Origin: Balneolales bacterium ANBcel1
Lineage (GTDB): Bacteria; Bacteroidota; Rhodothermia; Balneolales; Natronogracilivirgulaceae
Length of the DNA stretch: 64,000 nt
Direction of reading: 5' to 3'
Assembly (NCBI GenBank): GCA_029688905.1
Contig: JARULB010000006.1
Span: forward strand, 62,001 to 126,000
A program made the position numbers and the translations under genes. The stretch's first letter is position 1; every line of letters begins with the position of its first letter. Below the pieces are notes generated by a model. It searched no databases, was not told the origin of the DNA, and worked only from the letters and a program-made list of their open reading frames with translations. This document shows, one piece after another, positions 27,672-37,599 of the stretch.

Positions 27672-28652
27672 TCAATGCTGCGATTTTCTGATGGCAAGAT
27701 TGTGGAAATCGCCGGCGTCGATGGTGATAAAACCTTTACCTTCGGGAAGATCGCGAATCTGTCCGGCCCTGCTTCGCTCCCATCCCCAGGCAATAAGTGA
27801 GGAGTCGGCGCGAATGGCCAGGCTGTGGGTGTATCCGACCGAAATTTCACGGTAACCGCCGTCTGTGGGGGTATCGCTTACTTCGTTGCGGCTGTCCCAG
27901 CCCCAGGCAACCATGGTGCCGTCTTCCCGCAGGGCCAGGCTGTGCCGGCCGCCGGCGGATATGGCTACAAATCCTCCTTCTTCCGGAGTATCGTTTACCG
28001 AGCCCAGCATGTCGTTGCCCCAGGCCACCACCGTTCCGTCTTCGCGCAGCGCCAGGTTGTGATTCTCGCCTGCCGAAATAGCGATGAAATCGTTGCCACG
28101 GGGGGTGTCGGTAACCTGACGGTTCAGGTTCCAGCCCCAGGCGACAATATAACCCTCCCGATGCAGGGCCAGGCTGTGGGTCCCGGCGGCTGATATCTGT
28201 ATGTGCCCTTCACGCCGGGGAATTCTGCCCGCCACAATGGATCGGTCGTCTGTGATATGGGGATCCCATCCCCACTGTATCACGGTTCCGTCTTCGCGCA
28301 GCGCTACGTTGTGGTTATGTCCGGCCGCAATGGCGATGAAGTCGTCCTCTCCGGGCGTATCCCGAACTTGCTGGTCGGTATCGCGACCCCAGGCAGCCAG
28401 GGAGCCGTCGCTGCGCAGGGCCAGACTGTGGCGAAAACCGGCGGCAACGGCTACGAAGTCATCGCCCCCGGGCAGGTCACTTACCTGGCCGTTGGTATCA
28501 TCGCCCCATGCAACAAGATATCCGGTGTCCAGGCCGGCAAGCGGATCCCCCGTCCGGACACCGGACGCGAAAAATGCCAGGTAAATCAGTATAATTAGAA
28601 TGGCCAGTGCGACTGCGACAGGGAGCAACCGGCGTAGATTGAGTTTCATCAT
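27672..28652 (-). CDS. RCC1-repeat (beta-propeller) protein with N-terminal membrane anchor
   Basis: A 326-residue protein. A single hydrophobic segment (about residues 9-29) anchors or exports it. The rest is six to seven RCC1-type repeats of about 43 residues, each carrying a variant of HSLALREDGTVVAWGWD with an intervening AISAG. These form a beta-propeller of the RCC1/BLIP-II type. Binding is likely but no ligand can be named; no enzymatic motif is present. It sits between the giant repeat protein and the PL1 lyase on the same strand, so it probably acts outside the cytoplasm. No T9SS tail. Confidence 0.87.
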   Translation of the reverse strand: MMKLNLRRLLPVAVALAILIILIYLAFFASGVRTGDPLAGLDTGYLVAWGDDTNGQVSDLPGGDDFVAVAAGFRHSLALRSDGSLAAWGRDTDQQVRDTPGEDDFIAIAAGHNHNVALREDGTVIQWGWDPHITDDRSIVAGRIPRREGHIQISAAGTHSLALHREGYIVAWGWNLNRQVTDTPRGNDFIAISAGENHNLALREDGTVVAWGNDMLGSVNDTPEEGGFVAISAGGRHSLALREDGTMVAWGWDSRNEVSDTPTDGGYREISVGYTHSLAIRADSSLIAWGWERSRAGQIRDLPEGKGFITIDAGDFHNLAIRKSQH

Positions 28653-28872
28653 AATTTCAGGAAATACTGATGGGACGGATCGCCGTTATTACCGGATCCG
28701 GCCCGATGGGCTATAAAGAGACCGGCAAGCGCCGATTTGATCCAGTATAACAAGCCCGCCTGCCAATGGAAACGCAGACAGGAAGGTTTGTTACAATGCG
28801 GTCCGGATGCGGGGGTTGTATAACGTATGGGGCACAGGACCATAAGTGATATTATCATATGTGAAAATGACA

Positions 28873-31668
28873 CTATTTGACCAGCATCATTTTACGCGTC
28901 TGGGTTACCTGGCCTGCATGCATGCGGTACAGATAGACACCGCTTGAAAGCCGCCCGTCCCCGAAGCGCACCGTATGGGTGCCGGCCGGCCGATGAGCAT
29001 CGACCAGAACAGCTACCCGCTGACCAATGGCGTTGTAAACCTCAATCCGCACATGCTGATCTTTGTGGAGATCATAAACGATACTGGTCTCGGGATTAAA
29101 CGGATTGGGATAATTGCTCCTGAGACGGGTTTCCCGGGGGATATCGGCCATAGACGGCTCCGATGCGGTCGCAATCTGTTCCCGGTCCGGGTCGGCCGGG
29201 ACGTACTCAGGATCGTCTGTAAACAGGATGCGATCCAGCCTGGGTCCGGCTTCAGCGGCTGCCAGGTACAAATGATCATCACCGGAACCGGTGAACGGTG
29301 CTGCTTCGGTTCCCGCCTGATCTTCATACAACGCCCAGACCCAGTGGCCGTAATCCATTTCGGAGTCGCTGTAATCAAACTGCCAGGCCGCCAGTTCATC
29401 CACCCCGAAGCCGAGGAAAAGGGCATTGGAATCGGGATCCGGCATATTGATCAGCAGCCAGATCCGAACCTCCCCTTCCAGGTCGCTGTGGAAAGAGAGC
29501 ACTCCTTCATCCGATGCCGAGACCGGGTCATGGATCCCGGAGAGAGCCTCGATATAGGTATACCCTTCCTCTTCCATTTCAACAAGCTGGTAATAGTCTT
29601 CAAAACCGACCTGATCGGCTGCCGATTCTGCCAGCACTTCCAGGTAGGTCGGCTCCTGTGGAACCGTTCTGTCGGGATTTGCCGGCACATAATCCGGGTC
29701 TTTCGTGAACAGAACACGATCCAGCGCGGCGCCGACATCACGGCTTGCAACTTTCAGCTCATTGTTTCCGGATGCGGTTAGTGATCCGTTTTCCGGCTCG
29801 TATTTGGCCCACACCCAGTTCCCGTAATCCTCTGCGTGTTCCGCAAAGTCAAATGACCAGGCCTTCAACTCATCATCACCAAACCCGACAAAAAACGAAT
29901 TGGCGTCTGCCGAAGGCATGTTCACCAGCAGCCAGATATGAATATCCCCCTCCAGGCCGGTGTTAAACGTAACCTGGCCTTGAGCGGGAGCAGCATCCGG
30001 GTCATCGGCGCCTGCGATGGCTTCCAAATATAAAAAGTCAAACTCATCGTTGTACTCCAGTTGGAAGTAGGCATCAAATTCATCCTTTCTGTCTGCCGAC
30101 TCGGCCTGCACCAGGTGGGAGACGGCAATCAGCTGCTGTGTTTTCCGAATCGCTTCGATATTATTGATGTACTCCTCCAGGTTGGTATATCCGTTACCTT
30201 TGCTGTCGATTTGTGCTATTTCGGGATTTTTGGAGTCCAGTCCGTGTTCCCGCTCCCACCAGTCCGGGATTCCGTTACGGTTGGTATCGATCCACTCGGG
30301 CATGGTTACCACTTTCAGATCGGGCAGGCCGCCCACCTCATCCTGATGGTCGATGATTCCTGTTTGCCACCATCCGGGCAATACGTAGGGTTCGCTTTCA
30401 CCCAGGATCTCCGAGCGGTGGTGGTTGATCACTTCCTTGACTACCAGCGAGTCGTGCAGGTCGCGGATATGTGCACCGGCGTTTTCAACCACCCAGCCCA
30501 GTGCCTCGAAGGCGGTCAGTGTGGTTACCGAACCGGGATCGAACTCCTGCTCCTGTTCGTGATGATCCCTGTTTACGAAAAAGCGCGCGGTCAAAATAGT
30601 GCGCCACTGGTCGTCGGGAATCTCGTCGATCAACACATTCCCGTCGATATATCCCTGGCTGCCGCTGCTGTTTTCCTCAAGGCTCCAGTCGGTCAGCAGA
30701 TAGTTGTTGACAATGTTGTACCGGGTGATGCTTTCATCGTCGTTATTCCTGCCCCGCCCCTGATAAATCACATTGTTTCGGAAGTCCATAAGCACACCGT
30801 CCGGATCCGTGTGCGGATCCAGATAGTTCCCCGGCCGTGGCACCCGGGAGTCGTGGTTGGCCCACAAATTGCGCAGAAAGCTGTACCGCGCCCCGTGACG
30901 TCCCCTGACCAGTGCTCCGTAAGCCCGCTCTTCTTCCGGGTGGAGCGATAAATGCAGCGGTTTTGCCAGCATACCGTTCTGAAAGGTCACGTTATCGGCG
31001 AACGTGACTCCGAGATTGCCGTCCACGCCCCAGGTCACGGTAACATGGTCCATGATCACATGATTGCTTCCGCGGGTGCGGAGCATCCATTCATCACCGC
31101 GATATTCGTCTCCTTCCCCGTGCCGGAACCGCATGTGCCTGAGAATCACGTCGTGGGTTCGGATATCGACCTGCCGGTTGGCGATGGTAATTCCGTCGCC
31201 GGGGGCGGTTTGTCCGGCAATGGTTATATACGGATGAAAAATTCTGACCGGGGTTTCCAGCTCAATGGTTCCGGAGACATCGAAAATGATGGTTCTCGGG
31301 CCTTCCGCAGTCACGGCTTCCCGAAACGAACCGGGACCGCTGTCGTTCAGATTGGTAACCCGCAACAGCTTCCCGCCCCGTCCACCGAACGAGTAGGCGC
31401 CGTAGCCTTCTGCTCCGGGAAATGCCGGCACTCTCGGCCCGTGTGTCGCGTACTCCTGCGGCGGCAAGGGCGTGTTGCTATACTGGCGCCACCGGTCGGT
31501 TGTCTCAATCATGTTTTCCCGGACACCTTCATCCCCCCACAGGGCAGGCGGGATATCCGGATTGCCGGATGCCGCTGCGGGATTCAGCACCATCCAGCAA
31601 GTCATCAAAACGGTTAATAAGGAAAAGGAGAATAACCGGGCATTTCTTTGGTATTGACTGGAATTCAT
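28873..31668 (-). CDS. PL1 family pectate lyase with duplicated accessory modules and T9SS tail
   Basis: A 931-residue secreted enzyme. The ATG at 31668 is preceded by GAGG seven bases upstream and starts the signal peptide (MNSSQYQRNARLFSF). A PL1-type beta-helix spans about residues 80-460: FPGAEGYGAYSFGGRGG, TIIFDVSGTIEL, ITIAGQTAPGDGITI, DHVTVTWGVD and RVPRPGNYLDPHTDP. A linker with DTNRNGIPDWW and GYTNLEEY follows, then two related modules of about 140 residues each ending LDR(V/I)LFT(K/D)DP(D/E)YVP, probably carbohydrate-binding. The T9SS tail carries [12 protein letters not shown] and ends MMLVK. It likely cleaves pectate at the cell surface. Confidence 0.9.
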   Translation of the reverse strand: MNSSQYQRNARLFSFSLLTVLMTCWMVLNPAAASGNPDIPPALWGDEGVRENMIETTDRWRQYSNTPLPPQEYATHGPRVPAFPGAEGYGAYSFGGRGGKLLRVTNLNDSGPGSFREAVTAEGPRTIIFDVSGTIELETPVRIFHPYITIAGQTAPGDGITIANRQVDIRTHDVILRHMRFRHGEGDEYRGDEWMLRTRGSNHVIMDHVTVTWGVDGNLGVTFADNVTFQNGMLAKPLHLSLHPEEERAYGALVRGRHGARYSFLRNLWANHDSRVPRPGNYLDPHTDPDGVLMDFRNNVIYQGRGRNNDDESITRYNIVNNYLLTDWSLEENSSGSQGYIDGNVLIDEIPDDQWRTILTARFFVNRDHHEQEQEFDPGSVTTLTAFEALGWVVENAGAHIRDLHDSLVVKEVINHHRSEILGESEPYVLPGWWQTGIIDHQDEVGGLPDLKVVTMPEWIDTNRNGIPDWWEREHGLDSKNPEIAQIDSKGNGYTNLEEYINNIEAIRKTQQLIAVSHLVQAESADRKDEFDAYFQLEYNDEFDFLYLEAIAGADDPDAAPAQGQVTFNTGLEGDIHIWLLVNMPSADANSFFVGFGDDELKAWSFDFAEHAEDYGNWVWAKYEPENGSLTASGNNELKVASRDVGAALDRVLFTKDPDYVPANPDRTVPQEPTYLEVLAESAADQVGFEDYYQLVEMEEEGYTYIEALSGIHDPVSASDEGVLSFHSDLEGEVRIWLLINMPDPDSNALFLGFGVDELAAWQFDYSDSEMDYGHWVWALYEDQAGTEAAPFTGSGDDHLYLAAAEAGPRLDRILFTDDPEYVPADPDREQIATASEPSMADIPRETRLRSNYPNPFNPETSIVYDLHKDQHVRIEVYNAIGQRVAVLVDAHRPAGTHTVRFGDGRLSSGVYLYRMHAGQVTQTRKMMLVK

Positions 31669-31753
31669 ATGAGACCTCGACGGGATTCTATTTTCAACAC
31701 GACAACATTCATCCGGGTCGCTGGGTTGCTGCAGGTAACCGGACATGTAAATC

Positions 31754-31798
31754 AGAAAAAAAACGTCTGTGCGGCTGCAATGAGCTGCACAGACGTTT
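31754..31798 (-). terminator. Rho-independent terminator of the LRR gene
   Basis: On the minus strand, AAACGTCTGTGC (31787-31798) pairs perfectly with GCACAGACGTTT (31761-31772) and runs straight into a T-tract. It lies 32 bp past the LRR gene stop and upstream of the PL1 gene. Confidence 0.92.
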
Positions 31799-31830
31799 AA
31801 TTGGGTACTGCTGTAATCATTAATCAGAAC

Positions 31831-34161
31831 TTACTTGACCAGCATCATGGTCTGTGTTTGGGTACGCTGACCCGCCTGAAGCCGGTAAATATAGGTTCCG
31901 CTTGCCAGGTTGGTCGCATCGAACGTGACCAGGTGCGATCCTGCCTCACGGTGTTCGTTCACAATCGTGGCGACCCGCTGTCCGATCACGTTATAGACAA
32001 CCAGCGATACGTGAGCCGCTTCGGGCACTTCATACCGGATATTGGTTGCAGGGTTGAACGGGTTCGGATAGTTGTTGTGCAGATGGAAGCGGTAGGCCTG
32101 TTCCGTCGGATTCGCACTGGTAGGCGGGCTCTCAGGGCAGCCGTCCGGGAAACGCACACTGTGGTACGATACCGGATAGGTTGTTGCCGCAGTAGCCTGC
32201 ATGCCATCCAGCCAGTTTTGGTAGGAAGCGTCATCAGGGCCACACAGACCGGTGCCGTCGTATTTCATCACCCGCATGAAGCTGGCATTGGTAAACGCCA
32301 TGGGTATTTCGCCGGTCAGCCCTTCGTTGCCTGAAAGCACCAGTGCCTCAAGCAGGTGCAACCCTTCGGCGATATGTCCAGCCTCGGCAAGGACTTCCGG
32401 TATTTCACCGGTGAGCTGGTTATACGCCAGATTCAGGGAATCAAGCTGCTGGATATTCCCCCATGATGCGGGGATGGACCCGGTAAAATTATTCTCGTCA
32501 AGGGCGATGGTTGAGAGCGTAAGCGCCAGGTCACCCTGACCAAAATACTCAGGAAGCTCGCCGCTGATACCCAGTCCTGCCAGGCCGATATTCTGAAGAT
32601 TCCGGAAGTTGGTGATCCACTGCGGAATTTCATCTACCTGCAAGCCGGTCCGCGAAAGATTGAGCACGGTCAGGCTCTTGTTGCCCAACCAGGTGGGGAG
32701 CTCGCCGGTCAGGTCGGGATTGTCCCTGAGGTTCAGCACCGACAGGTTCAGGTTATTGAGATTATTCGGGATGCTGCCTGTCAGGCCCACACCGGCAAGC
32801 TGAAGGTTTTCAATATTTCCCATCATGGCGCCGATGAAATTGGGGATCGGCCCGATGGTCATATTGGGACAGTCGATGATTCTGAAATCCTCGAGTCCAT
32901 CGGCCAGCTGAAACTGATCGGGGATGGTGCCTTCAATATTCAGGCTCTGGAGCCAGATGCGTGTGATATTGTCCGGCATGGCGAGATTCGCGGGGATATT
33001 GCCTGTCAGGTCCAGGTTGAACAGTTCAATATCCTCAAGAGTAGGAGCGGTACCCATCCATTCAAATGCGCTAAAGTCACCTGACCACTGTCCGCCGTGA
33101 ATACGGATTCTGCGCAGACTCGGCATATCGGAGAGGTCGGGGATATCGAAAAAGGTTTCGCCCGCGCCGATTTCGTCTTCAATTCCTCCAACGACAAACT
33201 GTTCGAGGTTCTCCATCATAGGCATCCATGAGGGGAAGGAACCGGTTCGGTTGGTGTTCTGGATCATGAAACGAACGAGGGTTTCGCTCCAGGCATCACC
33301 GATCCAGTCGGGGACGGGACCTGGATCCAGATTATTATTACCGATACGATAGTACTCCATCTCATCGATATGCGACCAGTCGGGAATGGGGCCGGTCAGC
33401 TGAAGATCATGGAGATAGACCTGGTTCAGCGACTGCATACTTTCGTCCACCTGGGGAATCTGACCCTTGATCAGGTTGGCATCCAGGAAAATTCTCCGCA
33501 GCACGGGCCATTCGCCATTGGCTCCAAGGACTGCCGGCATCTCGCCGGTCAGGTAGTTTTGCCGGACGCGGAACTCTTCCATTGTGGGCATCACGGCAAA
33601 ATCCTCCCAGGGGACGGCGCCGGTCAGGATATTGGTTCGGATGAGCAGTTCTTCAAGGCGCGCCATTCGCGCGATCTCCGGAGGAATGGGTCCGCTGTGC
33701 AGATTCACATCCGATTTCCAGAACCATACGTACTCCAGGTCCTCCATTTCGGGCGGAAACGGACCGGGCACACGCATGTTGTTTCGGGGCATATCAACGG
33801 ATGTGACCCGCCATTCGCCGTCGGCTACTTCTTCGATTTCATCGATGCCAATCCAGAACGCGACCTGATCCACAAGCCATCCGGAGTTGTCGCGCCACTG
33901 GTCACCGTTTGTGGAGTTGTAATAGGCCACCAGCGCCAGAGAGTCCTTTTCATGGACTGATGCACCGGTTTGCTGAAACTCGGCAATATTCAGTTGTTTT
34001 CCACTCAGACTGATAATTCTTGCCTGCCCATCCGCCCTGTCGGCCATGGAGAGGGAGAACAGAAATATCAGAGGCAGGCAAGCGGCCATCCATCGAAAGC
34101 AGAATGCTCCCCGGAATGTATGCTGCCCTGAACGTTTCCGTTTGTTTGTATTTGTGTTCAT
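31831..34161 (-). CDS. Leucine-rich repeat surface protein (plant-type LRR) with T9SS tail
   Basis: A 776-residue secreted protein. The ATG at 34161 is preceded by AAGGAG and begins a basic signal peptide (MNTNTNKRKRSG...). After an N-terminal cap with the plant-type LRR signature (LALVAYYNSTNGDQWRDNSGW), about 18 repeats follow with the consensus L-x-x-L-x-L-x-x-N-x-L-T-G-x-I-P, for example LNLAYNQLTGEIPEVL. The C-terminal T9SS domain has [15 protein letters not shown] and ends MMLVK. The family mediates binding; the ligand is unknown. It lies downstream of the first TonB receptor on the same strand. Confidence 0.9.
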   Translation of the reverse strand: MNTNTNKRKRSGQHTFRGAFCFRWMAACLPLIFLFSLSMADRADGQARIISLSGKQLNIAEFQQTGASVHEKDSLALVAYYNSTNGDQWRDNSGWLVDQVAFWIGIDEIEEVADGEWRVTSVDMPRNNMRVPGPFPPEMEDLEYVWFWKSDVNLHSGPIPPEIARMARLEELLIRTNILTGAVPWEDFAVMPTMEEFRVRQNYLTGEMPAVLGANGEWPVLRRIFLDANLIKGQIPQVDESMQSLNQVYLHDLQLTGPIPDWSHIDEMEYYRIGNNNLDPGPVPDWIGDAWSETLVRFMIQNTNRTGSFPSWMPMMENLEQFVVGGIEDEIGAGETFFDIPDLSDMPSLRRIRIHGGQWSGDFSAFEWMGTAPTLEDIELFNLDLTGNIPANLAMPDNITRIWLQSLNIEGTIPDQFQLADGLEDFRIIDCPNMTIGPIPNFIGAMMGNIENLQLAGVGLTGSIPNNLNNLNLSVLNLRDNPDLTGELPTWLGNKSLTVLNLSRTGLQVDEIPQWITNFRNLQNIGLAGLGISGELPEYFGQGDLALTLSTIALDENNFTGSIPASWGNIQQLDSLNLAYNQLTGEIPEVLAEAGHIAEGLHLLEALVLSGNEGLTGEIPMAFTNASFMRVMKYDGTGLCGPDDASYQNWLDGMQATAATTYPVSYHSVRFPDGCPESPPTSANPTEQAYRFHLHNNYPNPFNPATNIRYEVPEAAHVSLVVYNVIGQRVATIVNEHREAGSHLVTFDATNLASGTYIYRLQAGQRTQTQTMMLVK

Positions 34162-34342
34162 AACGGCTCCTTTTGTTTTAGTGATTCCGGCCCAACTGCA
34201 AGCAGCTTTCATCAGGCCGGGCAGGTTAATTGTTTTTTTATAAAAGTTTCTGCCAGTGTCACATTGAAAATTGCGGAGTCACTTTTTGGATAATGCCCAT
34301 TTGGTAATCGCCGCATTGGCTGTATCCTGTTTCAGCATAAGA

Positions 34343-37300
34343 TCATAATCGGTATCTCAGTCCGGCGGTAATGCGCCGGCCCCGCAGTGAAGAGGTGGAC
34401 GGATAGTAATCGCGATCGTAGTAGTAATTGATGCTTCTGTTATTCAGAATATTGGAAGCATCCGCCCAGATCTGGAAGTTTCCGGTGACCCAGTATCGCA
34501 TGGTGACCGAAAGGTCATTGGCCGCATCGTTATACTGGTCGAAATAGACACGGTAGTCGCGACGGATCTCCGGAACAAAACGGCCGTCGCCATACGAGGA
34601 GATGGACGGTGCCGCCCACTGATAGGATATCTGGGTAAAGAAATCATTGTAGCTGAAGTCGAGGCCGAGGTTCACTACATGGGGCCTTTGATTGGTGAGA
34701 GGTGTGATCTCCTTGTAATCCGGATCCACACTTCTGCCGAAAAAGGAGAGCAGGTCGGCAAGGCCATGGGTGTGGTTTTGCCGTACGTCCCCTTCGGCGT
34801 CGCGGTCTACATCAGCGATCGACTGGGTGTAGGAGTAGTTGGCGTAGAGCCCGAGATTCCTCATAACTCCCGGGAGGAAATCCAGCCGTTGCTGCCAGGC
34901 GATCTCCACACCGTACACGGTGGCCTCTTCTCCGTTCCGGAAGCCGACACGCTGCCAGCCTGCGAATTCCGCTTCGTCAAAGTCATCGTCCTCGTCATCT
35001 CCGATCCGCTCGGTAAAGGAGTAGACAAAATCCGAAAGCTGCTTGTAGAACAATCCAAAGGTAATTTGTCCGACGTTCATGAAATAGTGCTCGAACATGA
35101 AGTCGTAATTGTTGGATAGCATCGGCTTTAGATTCGGGTTGCCCTGTTCGATGCGCCGGCTGCTGTAATCCCGCATGATGTAAGGGCTGAGCTGATCGAA
35201 ATTGGGCCGTCCGATGGATCGTGAGTAAGCCAGCCGGATATTGGTCATGCGACCCAGTCCGAAGACCGTCTGCAGGTTCGGGAAGAGATTGGTGTAGCGG
35301 TTGGTGCTGCTGATATCCGTTGCACCGCGGAAGTTGCCATTGGCATCGATGGTACCTTCACGGCCCTCGTAGTGGGTATAGGTATGTTCCACGCGCACAC
35401 CGCCGAGAATGGTTATCCAGTTGAATTTCACATCGGCCATACCGTAGGCGGCGAAGGTATGCTCCTGGGCGTCATACTCGGATGTTTCGGTGCTCAGCGC
35501 CCAGGTTTCCATATCGGCCCGGAAGCTCGGCGCCTGGTGGATATAGAAATCGCGTGCGGCCGGAAGGTCGATCATCCACGGGATCATGTAAGTGGTGTGA
35601 TCTCTGTCGAAGATATTCCAGCTGGCGTTTTCCATTAATCGAAAATCCTGTATGGTGAGGTTCGACCGGTAGTTGCTCGCCAGTATTTCCCCGGAACCCC
35701 GCATAAACCTCATGGAGGAACTGCTCCCGAATTTCATGGTCCCCATTACATAAGGAACCTCGACATCCAGGCTCACCTTGAAATCGTTGTCTATGACCTT
35801 GTTTTTATGATGATCGAGGCTGCCGCCATCGTCGGCGTGTCTCAGGGCGCTTGGAGAAACCGTACGGTTTTCACTCCATGGAGCGATATCCACTTTCGGC
35901 TCCCAGCGGTCTTCGAGATCGAAGATGAATTCGTGCCGCGAGTGGGTATGGAATCCGAAGCGGTACTGGTCGTCGGTGAACCGGCCATGGCCCCATCCCA
36001 GAGAGTATTCCAGATCGAAACTGTCAAAGCGGTGCCGAGCGCCGGCCTGAACGGTGTATTGATGGATGTCGGCCTCATCCAGGCGGGCGTTGTATCGAAT
36101 GGTTCCCTGGTTTTCGGCATCCGGACCGGTCCAGGAGGGATCTCCCGTGTGATAGGGGCTCTGATAGTTCGCAACTCTGGGCAGGTAGTTCATCCCGTGC
36201 CGGGTGCGTTGTTGATCCTGGTAGTTGAACATTCCCTGGACATGGAACGTAGTCATGTCGGTGGGCTGAAATGTCATCTGCAGTCCGGCTCCGTAGCGGT
36301 CACGAATGTTGAAATCCACCTGGTTGTTCAGGGAGGAGATGCGGTCGCGGATGATGGAATCGTCAAAGTCTTCATCAAAAATATAAGCCGGAAGCAGTGC
36401 CTGATACTCTTCGGAGTAGTTATCGCGGTTTACGGTCTGGAATGACCGGGGCGGAGCCCAGTTGACACTGAACGATTCGGTGGACTGCGGGTCCCGCTGA
36501 TAACTCATATTGAATCCGAATGAAAACTGGTCGTTCGGCGAATCCACATAACTGAACGATCCCCGGTATTCCGATCCGGCATAGGGCAGATACCGGTCCT
36601 GGAACCCGCCACCGGCCCGGATGTTGATTTCCCGCTCTCCTCCGACCGGCCGGCGCGTGCTAATTTCGATAACCCCACTCAGGGCATCGGCATCCATATC
36701 CGGGGTGATCACTTTCACGACATCGAGTTCCTGAACCATGTCGGCCGATATGGTACTGAGATCGACACTCCGGTCACCGCCGGTAGACCCCATCCGCTGG
36801 CCGTCCATGGTAATATTACTTGCTCCCGCTCCCACACCACGGATGTTGGCTCCGCCGTGGCCCATTCCCGCTACCCGGGATAGCGCTCCGGCTACCGTAT
36901 TGTCTCCGAAGGCTTCAATCTGTTCATCCGAAATAACGCTTCGGATGTTGGTCGACTGACGCTGGCGGGTCAGGGCGCGCGACTGTCCCCGCTGCCGGGC
37001 GACAATCTGGACTTCCTCGCCCAGAAAGTGTTCGGGTTCCATCCTCACATTCACACGAACCCGTTCGCCGGGTACAACCGTCACCGGCACTTCCTTACTG
37101 CGGAATCCGATGTAGCGGAATTCCAGTATCTGTTCTCCCTCGGGGACGCGGCGAAGCACATACCGGCCATCGACATCACTGGCCGCCCCGATGTTCATAC
37201 CCTGAATCAGGATATTCGCGCCGATCAGCGTCTCGCCGGTATCCGCATCCCTGATTTCCCCGGAGACGGTTCCTGTCTCCTGTGCCATTGCCGCAGGCAG

Positions 37301-37426
37301 CCAGGGTCCGGCCAGGCCGGCAAGCAACAATACGCCTATTCCTACTGTCACCCGCCCGAGTCGCTTCAGCAAAAGGGCATGAGAGCCTTTGCGGGTAATC
37401 CCATCCTTGAGAGCCATTTTATTCAT
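34343..37426 (-). CDS. TonB-dependent receptor with N-terminal carboxypeptidase-like domain
   Basis: A 1,027-residue outer-membrane transporter. After a signal peptide ending near AAMAQ comes a CarboxypepD_reg-like beta-sandwich (TVSGEIRDADTGETLIGANI, about residues 50-130), the plug domain (GANIRGVGAGASNITMDGQRMG, VKVITPDMDADALSGVIEI) and a barrel ending in an aromatic-type terminus (GLRYRL). ATG 37426 is used; earlier in-frame codons precede the expected signal. It is the first of three tandem receptors, transcribed on the minus strand. The substrate is probably pectin-derived oligosaccharide. No SusD partner is encoded nearby. The start is uncertain by 3-14 residues. Confidence 0.9.
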   Translation of the reverse strand: MNKMALKDGITRKGSHALLLKRLGRVTVGIGVLLLAGLAGPWLPAAMAQETGTVSGEIRDADTGETLIGANILIQGMNIGAASDVDGRYVLRRVPEGEQILEFRYIGFRSKEVPVTVVPGERVRVNVRMEPEHFLGEEVQIVARQRGQSRALTRQRQSTNIRSVISDEQIEAFGDNTVAGALSRVAGMGHGGANIRGVGAGASNITMDGQRMGSTGGDRSVDLSTISADMVQELDVVKVITPDMDADALSGVIEISTRRPVGGEREINIRAGGGFQDRYLPYAGSEYRGSFSYVDSPNDQFSFGFNMSYQRDPQSTESFSVNWAPPRSFQTVNRDNYSEEYQALLPAYIFDEDFDDSIIRDRISSLNNQVDFNIRDRYGAGLQMTFQPTDMTTFHVQGMFNYQDQQRTRHGMNYLPRVANYQSPYHTGDPSWTGPDAENQGTIRYNARLDEADIHQYTVQAGARHRFDSFDLEYSLGWGHGRFTDDQYRFGFHTHSRHEFIFDLEDRWEPKVDIAPWSENRTVSPSALRHADDGGSLDHHKNKVIDNDFKVSLDVEVPYVMGTMKFGSSSSMRFMRGSGEILASNYRSNLTIQDFRLMENASWNIFDRDHTTYMIPWMIDLPAARDFYIHQAPSFRADMETWALSTETSEYDAQEHTFAAYGMADVKFNWITILGGVRVEHTYTHYEGREGTIDANGNFRGATDISSTNRYTNLFPNLQTVFGLGRMTNIRLAYSRSIGRPNFDQLSPYIMRDYSSRRIEQGNPNLKPMLSNNYDFMFEHYFMNVGQITFGLFYKQLSDFVYSFTERIGDDEDDDFDEAEFAGWQRVGFRNGEEATVYGVEIAWQQRLDFLPGVMRNLGLYANYSYTQSIADVDRDAEGDVRQNHTHGLADLLSFFGRSVDPDYKEITPLTNQRPHVVNLGLDFSYNDFFTQISYQWAAPSISSYGDGRFVPEIRRDYRVYFDQYNDAANDLSVTMRYWVTGNFQIWADASNILNNRSINYYYDRDYYPSTSSLRGRRITAGLRYRL

Positions 37427-37599
37427 CTGTTTAAAAATTTTGATCACAAGATCACATTGAATGTCCATGACGTATTATTTCAGTTTTTTGTTTCCGGAGC
37501 CATGCCCGGTCATGGACGTAGCATATGGTGACCTTCGGTTCATCTGTTTATCTGATCAGTTAGTGACATTACACCCTGTTTTTGACGGATCCGGGTTGC

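Noticed and set aside
31608-31617. AAACGGTTAA inside the PL1 signal-peptide coding region, like sites 5 and 7
   Set aside because: It lies inside coding sequence and matches only the core; it may be chance, so it is not listed as an operator.
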